From the NCBI GenBank assembly GCA_900314745.1, contig OMWK01000013.1, positions 1 to 55,720 on the forward strand: a DNA stretch of 55,720 nucleotides, in the 5' to 3' direction. The position numbers and the translations under genes are program-made. Source of the DNA: an uncultured Eubacteriales bacterium. GTDB lineage: Bacteria; Bacillota; Clostridia; Saccharofermentanales; Saccharofermentanaceae. The first letter of the stretch is position 1. Every line of letters starts with the position of its first letter. Positions 49,081-55,720 of this stretch are shown here, one piece after another. The notes beneath the pieces are model-generated. The model worked only from the letters and a program-made list of their open reading frames with translations, had not been told where the DNA came from and searched no databases.

Positions 49081-49410
49081 ATGGCACATGACCACGCACA
49101 GCTTATTAAGAACATCAAATCGGGATTGCCCAAAGATGAAGTGCTTCAGGATCTTGGTGATCTGTTTAAGGTGTTCGGCGACACCACGAGAATTAAGATC
49201 ATGTATGCGCTCTATGAAGACGAGATGTGTGTATGCGCCATCTCTGAACTTTTGGGAATGACGCAGTCAGCTATCTCACATCAGCTCAAGACTTTGAAGG
49301 ATGCTGAACTGGTGGCATCGAGAAGAGAGGGCAAGACCATCTACTACCGCCTGTCGGATGATCATGTTAAGTCGATCATCGCACAGGGCTATGAACACAT
49401 CACAGAGTAA
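49081..49410 (+). CDS. ArsR/SmtB-family metal-sensing repressor
   Basis: 109 residues from the ATG at 49081, which follows GGAAGGGAG. A winged-helix fold with LFKVFGDTTRIKIMYAL, recognition helix TQSAISHQLKTL and wing REGKTIYYRL. The metal site of the alpha-3 type is visible in DEMCVCAISELLG (two Cys), and the N-terminus has His residues. It should repress the operon until metal binds. A longer start at 49036 lies on the operator. Confidence 0.88.
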   Translation: MAHDHAQLIKNIKSGLPKDEVLQDLGDLFKVFGDTTRIKIMYALYEDEMCVCAISELLGMTQSAISHQLKTLKDAELVASRREGKTIYYRLSDDHVKSIIAQGYEHITE

Positions 49411-49424
49411 AGGAGATAAGACAA

Positions 49425-49643
49425 ATGAAGAAGACATTCGAATTGGAAGATCTGGACTGCGCTAACTGCGCGAGGAAGATGCAGGAGGCGGTTGAGAAGC
49501 TTGACGGAGTTAATTCCTGTTCCGTTAATTTCATGACTCAGAAGATGATTCTCGATGCGGACGATGCAAGATTCGACGACATCTTGAAGGAAGCGATCAA
49601 AGTAATGAAGAAAGTAGAGCCCGACTGCACGGTACTTATCTGA
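49425..49643 (+). CDS. stand-alone heavy-metal-associated (HMA) domain protein
   Basis: 72 residues with the ferredoxin-like HMA fold and metal site DCANCARKM. It starts 14 bases after arsR with AAGGAG upstream and ends one base before the ATPase gene. It is a likely metal chaperone, or the missing N-terminal domain of the pump next to it. Confidence 0.9.
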   Translation: MKKTFELEDLDCANCARKMQEAVEKLDGVNSCSVNFMTQKMILDADDARFDDILKEAIKVMKKVEPDCTVLI

Positions 49644-49644
49644 T

Positions 49645-51519
49645 ATGAATATTAAGCTCACCCGTAAACAGAAGAAGATGCTTTACCGCATCATAGCAGC
49701 GGCCGTCCTCATGGCGGCAGCTGCGGTGGTTACAAGACTAATAGAGATGCCCATGTGGGCGGAACTTATCATCTATGCAGTGCCTTACATTATCGCCGGA
49801 TTCGATGTACTGAAGACTGCGTTCATCAATATGATCCACGGGCAGTTCTTCGACGAGAAGTTCCTTATGATGGTTGCGACGATCGGCGCTTTCGGTGCGG
49901 GCGAGTATCCTGAGGCATCAGCGGTAATGCTCTTCTATCAGGTGGGTGAGCTGTTCCAGAGCATCGCTGTCGGCAGGTCGAGAAAGTCCATAAGCAAACT
50001 GATGGACATAAGACCTGACAGCGCAACGGTAATAAGAGAAGGGGAGGAGATTACCGTCGGCCCCGATGAGGTCGATGTCGGTGAGCTCATAATCACCAGG
50101 CCCGGTGAGAAGATCCCGCTCGACGGCGTCGTTGAAGACGGAACGAGTTCTGTTAACACGGCTGCACTGACGGGTGAGTCTGCGCCGGTGGATGTTAAGT
50201 ACAGCGACAGTGTCATAAGCGGAACGGTCAATCTCACGGGCGTCATCAAGGTCAGGACGACAAGCACGTTCGGTGAGAGCACCGTATCGAAGATCTTAGA
50301 ACTTGTCGAGAATTCGTCCGAGAAGAAGGCGAAGGTCGAGAATTTCATAACCAAGTTCGCGAAGGTATATACACCCTGCGTCGTAATAGCAGCGCTTCTG
50401 CTCGGCATAATTCCTCCGCTTATCTTAGGGATCGGAAGCTGGGAGATATGGAAGACATGGCTTATAAGAGCCTGCGTATTCCTCGTTGTATCCTGTCCGT
50501 GCGCACTTGTTGTATCTGTGCCGCTGTCATTCTTCGGCGGTATCGGCGGCGCGGCCCGCGAGGGTGTGCTTATCAAGGGCGCGAACTACATGGAATCACT
50601 CGCTTCTATAGATACGGTGGTCTTCGACAAGACCGGAACACTTACCAAGGGCGTTTTCGCCGTGGAGGACATCCATCCCAGGGACATAAGCAAAGCTGAC
50701 CTCCTCGATGTCGCTGCGGCCTGCGAAAGCTTCTCGAGTCACCCCGTGGCACAGTCCATTGTAAGGGCGCACGGCGGCCATATAGAGAAGGATCGTATCA
50801 CTGAGGTTAAGGAGATAGCTGGCAAGGGAATAGAGGCTGTAATCGACGGTGAGAGATATTACTGCGGCAACGGCGGGCTCATGGAGATGTGCGGTGCCGA
50901 CTATAAGGACTGTCACCTCACGGGAACGATAATCCATGTCTCCAAGGGCAGTGAGTATCTGGGTCACATAGTAATCAACGATGAAATCAAAGAGGATTCA
51001 GCAAGGGCCGTCAGTGAGCTTAAGAAGATCGGCGTTAAGAAGATCGTAATGCTTACAGGCGACAAGGAGAAGGTCGCGAAGAGCGTATCCGAGAAGCTCG
51101 GATTAACCGAATACCATGCGGAATTGCTCCCGGCTGACAAGGTCACTCATATTGAAGAATTATTGAATAAATCGTCCAGGCTCGCATTCGCCGGAGACGG
51201 AATCAACGATGCTCCTGTACTCATGAGAGCGGACGTCGGAATAGCCATGGGCGCCATGGGCTCAGACGCGGCCATCGAATCGGCGGATGTCGTACTGATG
51301 GACGACAAGCCGATGGGAATCGTCAAGGCCATACTGATAGCAAGGAAGACCATGCGGATAGTCAAGGAGAACGTGATATTCGCATTGGGCGTCAAGGCGA
51401 TCATCCTTATCCTCGGTGCACTCGGTATAGCCAATATGTGGATAGCCGTATTCGGTGACGTAGGCGTACTGATACTCGCTATTCTCAACGCGGTCAGAGC
51501 CATGAGAATAAAAAAATAA
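49645..51519 (+). CDS. P1B-type heavy-metal-exporting ATPase (CadA/ZntA-like)
   Basis: 624 residues. About eight membrane helices with the transport motif Cys284-Pro-Cys286 (SCPCALV), phosphatase loop TGES, phosphorylation site D328-KTGT, and GDGINDAP. CPC together with the ArsR partner points to Cd2+, Zn2+ or Pb2+ export. No N-terminal HMA domain is fused; the domain is the separate gene before it. No clear RBS, so translation likely couples to the upstream gene. Confidence 0.92.
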   Translation: MNIKLTRKQKKMLYRIIAAAVLMAAAAVVTRLIEMPMWAELIIYAVPYIIAGFDVLKTAFINMIHGQFFDEKFLMMVATIGAFGAGEYPEASAVMLFYQVGELFQSIAVGRSRKSISKLMDIRPDSATVIREGEEITVGPDEVDVGELIITRPGEKIPLDGVVEDGTSSVNTAALTGESAPVDVKYSDSVISGTVNLTGVIKVRTTSTFGESTVSKILELVENSSEKKAKVENFITKFAKVYTPCVVIAALLLGIIPPLILGIGSWEIWKTWLIRACVFLVVSCPCALVVSVPLSFFGGIGGAAREGVLIKGANYMESLASIDTVVFDKTGTLTKGVFAVEDIHPRDISKADLLDVAAACESFSSHPVAQSIVRAHGGHIEKDRITEVKEIAGKGIEAVIDGERYYCGNGGLMEMCGADYKDCHLTGTIIHVSKGSEYLGHIVINDEIKEDSARAVSELKKIGVKKIVMLTGDKEKVAKSVSEKLGLTEYHAELLPADKVTHIEELLNKSSRLAFAGDGINDAPVLMRADVGIAMGAMGSDAAIESADVVLMDDKPMGIVKAILIARKTMRIVKENVIFALGVKAIILILGALGIANMWIAVFGDVGVLILAILNAVRAMRIKK

Positions 51520-51556
51520 CACCGTGAATCCGGTTGAAAACGGGGTCCACGGTGTT
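51518..51556. terminator. inverted repeat between convergent genes
   Basis: AACACCGTG and CACGGTGTT, 9 perfect pairs with a 21-base loop that pairs further (CCGGTT / AACGGGG). Likely a bidirectional terminator for the ATPase gene and the minus-strand gene. Confidence 0.6.
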
Positions 51557-51572
51557 GTGTCGCGGTGTTGTT

Positions 51573-53756
51573 TCAGTCAACCCTGTAGATCGTCGTTCCT
51601 TCTTCCGGGAAATAAGCGACCGGCGTCAGGTTCTCAGCGAAGAATTCCTTGTTATAGATGACTCCGTCCGGATAATCGAACTGGAAGAATGTCGGATCGT
51701 CGATGAGATAGGTTATCCCTCTCTCGTGACAGTATCTTCTGAATTCATCGATATTGTTGTTGCATCCTGAGATGAGCCAGTAGTAGATATCCTCTCTGGT
51801 ATATGTGTCATGACCCGCGGACCATGCATAATAGGGCCAGCCGTAATAGGACGGGCGGCCTGTTAGATAGAATCTGTTAAGTGTCCACTGGGGAGTCAGG
51901 AATACATCGTTAGTGTTGGTGTTGTCGATTATCCATTCGGTGAGATCGGATCTCGTATCGACTTCCACACAATTTCTGTTGCGGTTAACATATGTGCACC
52001 ATTCGGATGCTCCCGTAGCGGTCAGGGGAACCATCAATACGCAGGCAAGTGCGATAAGACCGATGCGGACTGCGATGTATCCCGCCTTGGGTAATTTCTC
52101 TGACAATTTGGAAGGCGGGGAGAAAAGCTCAGAGATTCCGCCAGCGACGAATACGTCGATGAGAATAAGCGAGAATTGTATGAACTTATGGTTCGCGAGC
52201 ATCTCGAGTGATACCTGGAAATTAAATGCGAATATCATCGGCGCGAGGAATGCCAGGAATAATAATTCGCGGTACACGGGCTTCCTGCCCATGATGTTGC
52301 GGATAAGAAGATAGATGACATAGCATCCCGCGACGATGAGCGTAAGTCCCGTCACCATGACGAGGTAATTGCTGATTCCCTTGGGAGACTTGTCTTCGAC
52401 GATGAAGCCCGCTGCCCTCTTAAGAAGCACTACGGATGAAGCTCCGCCTGCGAATATCTGCGTCTGGATGAATGACGACAGGACTGCGATTCCCGCGATC
52501 ATCGCATAGGATACACGGGTCTCGGAGAATACCGCCATGATAAGAAGGACGAGTAAGGTTCCGATCAGTGCCGAGCCGTGGAAGAACGGCATAACCGCTG
52601 CGATGACGCATGCGAGCAAAGTTATTCCGAAGGGATTAAGAGGATCATCCTTCCTGAATATCCATGCCTCGCGGGATGCGATGAATGTCTTAAGATATCT
52701 GACCTCGACCGGGCCTTCGCCAATATCATTCGCCCTTATGAGGCTTATGCACATGCGGCGTACGAACGGGATCATCAGGATGATAAGTATCAGCATCGCG
52801 CTTACGCCGAGCATAAGGTGACGCTGGTTCGAATAGACGTTGATCGCCCAGATTCCCCAGCTGTCGAACGGGGTAACTTCATACCACAGATCGCTCTGTG
52901 CGATGGACTTAACGGCGTTGATGAACGATACACCGGTAGCCGTCAGCTCCTTGATATGCACGAATACGTTGAACGAGCTTCTAAGAAGCACGAACACGGG
53001 AGCGAGCATGAATGATGCCTTCTTACGTGACAGGAGCACTGCGAGTGCGCCGAGAAGCTCGAAGCCGCAGACCATCGTGATGATGCTCGGGATGTTGATC
53101 GCAAGGTCAATCGAGAAGCCGAGATACTCGAGCATGCCGGCGAGGAAATAGAAGAAGAAATGATACTGGATTCCGTCGCCTGAGAAATGAATGTACTGTG
53201 TCGGGAAGTTGTAGCCGACGGCGAATGAGGATGTCATGGCCGTGTGCGGCGACAGGTCTGAATAGACCGAATAACCTGCGTAGAGGATGCCGTCTGTGAT
53301 CCTGTACGAATAAAGCATCAGGAAGGCTGCGACGCCCGTGAAGATGACTGTCGCGATGCCGTAGTAGATGACGTTGGAAGTTGAGTGAACATAAACGGGG
53401 ATCTTCGACTCTTCGGAATCGGAAGACTTATGCTGTCTTTTGATATACGACGTGAAGTTTACTCCCGTAAGGATGATGAACACGGCGAAAGTAACGAGCA
53501 CTCCGGCGCGCCTTGCCATGTCGTGGTTCTCGACTACAAGGTTGAGAAGATAGATCGCGTAGTAGTTGAACATGGAAACCGCCATAAGACCGACGGTGAT
53601 TCCTGCGGGTACAACGAATAATACGGGCGGGAGTTTGCCGACAACGCTCTTGCCAGGGGAGCATGCGGTGAAGAATCTTCCGGTATCGGGTATGCACAGG
53701 GACACGAATGATATGCCAAACGCGGCGCATACGATCAAATATAATACAGCGAGCAT
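51573..53756 (-). CDS. large polytopic membrane protein, GT-C-like
   Basis: 727 residues with about 12-14 membrane helices and an extracellular C-terminal domain of about 150 residues (WTLNRFYLTGRPSYYGWPYYAWSAGHD, RGITYLIDDPTFFQFD). The layout resembles GT-C glycosyltransferases such as DUF6541 or PMT-like proteins, with loops holding acidic and His residues (DLSPHTAMTSSFAVG, YIHFSGDGIQYHFFFYF). A donor-lipid-dependent sugar transfer to surface polymers is possible, not proved. RBS AGAGG before the ATG. Confidence 0.6.
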   Translation of the reverse strand: MLAVLYLIVCAAFGISFVSLCIPDTGRFFTACSPGKSVVGKLPPVLFVVPAGITVGLMAVSMFNYYAIYLLNLVVENHDMARRAGVLVTFAVFIILTGVNFTSYIKRQHKSSDSEESKIPVYVHSTSNVIYYGIATVIFTGVAAFLMLYSYRITDGILYAGYSVYSDLSPHTAMTSSFAVGYNFPTQYIHFSGDGIQYHFFFYFLAGMLEYLGFSIDLAINIPSIITMVCGFELLGALAVLLSRKKASFMLAPVFVLLRSSFNVFVHIKELTATGVSFINAVKSIAQSDLWYEVTPFDSWGIWAINVYSNQRHLMLGVSAMLILIILMIPFVRRMCISLIRANDIGEGPVEVRYLKTFIASREAWIFRKDDPLNPFGITLLACVIAAVMPFFHGSALIGTLLVLLIMAVFSETRVSYAMIAGIAVLSSFIQTQIFAGGASSVVLLKRAAGFIVEDKSPKGISNYLVMVTGLTLIVAGCYVIYLLIRNIMGRKPVYRELLFLAFLAPMIFAFNFQVSLEMLANHKFIQFSLILIDVFVAGGISELFSPPSKLSEKLPKAGYIAVRIGLIALACVLMVPLTATGASEWCTYVNRNRNCVEVDTRSDLTEWIIDNTNTNDVFLTPQWTLNRFYLTGRPSYYGWPYYAWSAGHDTYTREDIYYWLISGCNNNIDEFRRYCHERGITYLIDDPTFFQFDYPDGVIYNKEFFAENLTPVAYFPEEGTTIYRVD

Positions 53757-53947
53757 TTATACCTCTTTCTTACAAACAAATATACACAATAAGTCTAACA
53801 AAGAAGGTAAGGCGCGATATTACACGCGCGTTACTTTTATATAAGCATCACGCGACTTTCCGAAGGGTAACAGAATTGTAACTAATATGCACGTTTAAGG
53901 GTAAAGTGCGATTGTTAGAATAACCATACCCGAAGGAGGATCTGCAT

Positions 53948-54889
53948 ATGAGAATCGTTGTATTGGGAGGCGGTTTAAGCCCCGAAAGAGACGTATCCAA
54001 GAAGTCGGCAAGCCTTATAGCCAACGCCCTTTTGAGCAAGGGTCACGAGGTCGCGCTTATCGACCTTTATGACGGCATTGAGAGTGATGTCGCTGTAAAA
54101 GAACTTTTCCGTTCGGGTACGGACGATCTTTTCTCATATGACATCCCGGAGGAGGAGCCTGATCTTCAGAGAGTAATCAGGGAGCACGGCGGCAGACGCG
54201 AGTGGTTGGGACCCCGCGTAATCGAGATCTGTAAGGACGCCGACTGCGTATTCCTCGGTCTACACGGTTCCAACGGTGAGAACGGGAAGATGCAGGCTGT
54301 TCTCGAGGCATACGGTATAAGATACACCGGCTGCGGCTACACAGGCTGCGTTATAGCGATGGATAAGGGTCTGTCGAAGGCGATCATCGCGCAGGCAGGA
54401 TACAAGACTTCCGAGTGGTTCACTTTAAGAGGCGCCGATATCACTTTCGAGCAGGTTGTGGAGAAGGTGGGACTTCCCTTCGTAGTTAAGCCCATAGGCT
54501 GCGGCAGCTCCTGCGGCGTCTCCATCGTCAAGAGCAAGGATGAATTTAGAAGTGCCATGAGCTACGCCGATAAGTACGAGCACCACATCATCATCGAGAA
54601 GTACATCAAGGGCCGCGAGATCACGGTAAGTATCCTCGACGACAAGGCTCTCCCGATAACGGAGATCATCCCTCACGAGGGCTTCTACGACTATAAGAAC
54701 AAGTATCAGGCAGGACTTACGACACACGTCTGTCCCGCGGAATTCACCGAAGAGGAGACGGCAAAGGCCAAGAAGATCGCTGAGGAGGAGTTCGGAGCAG
54801 ACAGCGCGGTGGCGATCGCGGTGCGGCGCTTCTGCGGGAGAATGGAGGAACAGAACCCTCAGGAAGCGGAGGAGGCGCGAAAAGTTTAA
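53948..54889 (+). CDS. D-alanine--D-alanine ligase-like protein lacking its C-terminal end
   Basis: 313 residues. The first 270 match Ddl: VVLGGGLSPERDVSKKSA, LGLHGSNGENGKMQAVLEAYG, YTGCGYTG, IAMDKGLSKAI, PFVVKPIGCGSSCGVS, IIEKYIKGREITVSIL, FYDYKNKYQAG and CPAEFTEEE. After that, the family would go on to the RiDf strand and the LEiNTlPGmT block that binds Mg and closes the site. Instead, from about 54790 the sequence is a G+C-rich stretch ending RRFCGRMEEQNPQEAEEARKV. About 65 residues of the active centre are missing, so it is probably inactive. AAGGAGG precedes the ATG. Confidence 0.7.
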   Translation: MRIVVLGGGLSPERDVSKKSASLIANALLSKGHEVALIDLYDGIESDVAVKELFRSGTDDLFSYDIPEEEPDLQRVIREHGGRREWLGPRVIEICKDADCVFLGLHGSNGENGKMQAVLEAYGIRYTGCGYTGCVIAMDKGLSKAIIAQAGYKTSEWFTLRGADITFEQVVEKVGLPFVVKPIGCGSSCGVSIVKSKDEFRSAMSYADKYEHHIIIEKYIKGREITVSILDDKALPITEIIPHEGFYDYKNKYQAGLTTHVCPAEFTEEETAKAKKIAEEEFGADSAVAIAVRRFCGRMEEQNPQEAEEARKV

Positions 54890-54908
54890 GTACTCATAGC
54901 GCGGGGAA

Positions 54909-54937
54909 TTGTATTAAATCGTATTTTGGTATACAAT
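54909..54937 (+). promoter_or_regulatory. candidate promoter of the kinase gene
   Basis: TTGTAT (54909-54914), 17-base spacer, TACAAT (54932-54937), 49 bases before the kinase ATG. Confidence 0.5.
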
Positions 54938-54986
54938 AGGAAAGATTATTGAAACTTTAGTTCAAGTTAGTGCAAGGGATGTTCAG

Positions 54987-55720
54987 ATGCAGTTTACGGA
55001 AAGCGAAATCCGGGATATTCTTCAGGAAAATCAGATGTTGAAGAAGGACCTCAGCGACGCGAGGGAAGAGCTGGAGGCCACGAATAAACTTTATGACACG
55101 ATGGTGGTGGGAACGAGAAACCTGCTGCTCCTGATCGAGGAAGGCAGCAGGGGAGCTGTATACGTATCGCCGAACGTGGAGGAGGTCCTTGGTCTGCCCA
55201 GAGAACTGGTTATGAGCGATGTTCGCGAACTGGGGCCGGACTCCGGAGATATTCCCTGCGAGGAGATGTTCGGAGATTCTATCTCCGAACAGAGCGGGGG
55301 AAAGAAAGCTGATGAGAGCGCGATCCTGCGCTCAGACGCGGAGTGTCTGGACAGACGAACCGGACAATCCAAGGTATATCACAGGAGTGTGGCCAGGATC
55401 GAGGGCATAAAGGGCAGGAACCGCTATCTTGTCGTGTACCTGGACGCCGAGAACGGGACAGTTGACAACAGTCGTCTGCATGAACTTCTCTATGACGGAA
55501 CGGTGGCGGTGCACAACCGCATGCTCAAGGGGATGTCCCATGACCTTCGAACTCCTCTGAATTCCATCACCGGATTCGTGATGCTGCTTATGAAGAACGC
55601 GGACAGCGCTCCCAAGGTCAGGGAATACGCGCACAGGATCGGAGTGTCCTGCCAGGACCTTCTCACAATGATCAATCAGATCATGGAGATGAGCGGAGTG
55701 GACAAGAACAGTCCGGAGGC
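54987..55720 (+). CDS. PAS-domain sensor histidine kinase (3' end beyond the window)
   Basis: An open frame from ATG 54987 to the window edge, 244 residues, with no stop. A short coiled coil (residues 5-33) leads to a PAS-like domain (VYVSPNVEEVLGLPREL to YLVVYLDAENG), then a HisKA dimerisation helix with the phospho-acceptor His in KGMSHDLRTPLNSITGF. There is no membrane segment in the visible part, so the kinase is probably soluble. AAGGGA lies eight bases before the ATG. The catalytic ATPase domain must follow outside the window. Confidence 0.85.
   Translation, partial: MQFTESEIRDILQENQMLKKDLSDAREELEATNKLYDTMVVGTRNLLLLIEEGSRGAVYVSPNVEEVLGLPRELVMSDVRELGPDSGDIPCEEMFGDSISEQSGGKKADESAILRSDAECLDRRTGQSKVYHRSVARIEGIKGRNRYLVVYLDAENGTVDNSRLHELLYDGTVAVHNRMLKGMSHDLRTPLNSITGFVMLLMKNADSAPKVREYAHRIGVSCQDLLTMINQIMEMSGVDKNSPE

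Noticed and set aside
48767..49133. Small minus-strand frames with repeated peptide KTVCF-CFPK-YGETP
   Set aside because: The peptide repeat is only the translation of the two 51-bp DNA repeats, with no RBS and in two different frames.

Overview
The window looks like the chromosome of an anaerobic, Gram-positive-type Clostridia (Bacillota) of gut or rumen habit. The evidence is strong AGGAGG-type ribosome binding sites, many lipobox lipoproteins, a PadR/DUF1700/DUF4097 envelope module, a menaquinol-type fumarate reductase set, a GH51 arabinofuranosidase, Tn916-type recombination genes and no respiratory oxidase genes. I cannot name the species. No rRNA, tRNA or CRISPR array was seen.

Layout. 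0.2-3.7 kb (minus strand): a condensation-like acyltransferase, small membrane and lipoproteins, fdhD. 3.7-7.3 kb: an exported prephenate dehydratase-like lipoprotein, dtd, two more lipoproteins and a RibD-C reductase. 7.3-10.8 kb: PAP2 phosphatase, then an overlapping membrane anchor / flavoprotein / Fe-S operon that should be a fumarate reductase. 10.8-15.8 kb: PadR-DUF1700-DUF4097, a 7TM-PAS-HD-GYP protein and a TPM-like membrane protein. 15.9-24.4 kb: a double-glycine-leader zinc-ribbon peptide, GH51, a YitT transporter-like protein, an acyltransferase, a zinc-ribbon membrane protein, an aldo/keto reductase with ferredoxin domain and small genes ending at a low-molecular-weight protein tyrosine phosphatase (LMW-PTP) gene.

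24.4-35.2 kb is a visibly A+T-richer integrative mobilizable element (about 10.8 kb) inserted inside the first codons of that LMW-PTP gene. The displaced native 5' end lies at 24372-24431, and the element supplies a replacement 5' end at 35145. It carries a type III restriction-modification system (mod-res), an unknown minus-strand gene, two unknown small genes, a TcpA/FtsK-like coupling ATPase, a Rep_2-type HUH endonuclease fused to a superfamily-3 helicase (probable relaxase/replicase), and Tn916-type xis and int. A stem-loop just upstream of rep resembles the origin of CRESS-DNA replicons. Integrase core sites and candidate arm sites are visible at both ends.

35.2-55.7 kb: thrH, a degenerate iron-ADH paralogue and cca in one operon; a lone prepilin-like gene; an oligopeptide ABC operon (minus strand); a zinc-ribbon/coiled-coil protein; an EF-G paralogue; an ArsR / HMA chaperone / P-type metal ATPase operon preceded by twin 51-bp palindromic repeats; a large GT-C-like membrane protein; a Ddl ligase lacking its C-terminal metal-binding end; and the start of a PAS histidine kinase cut by the window edge.

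Most interesting: the element that targets the conserved P-loop codons of the phosphatase and its CRESS-like origin, the exported prephenate dehydratase, the GG-leader zinc-ribbon peptide, and several genes whose perfect -10 box implies leaderless mRNA.
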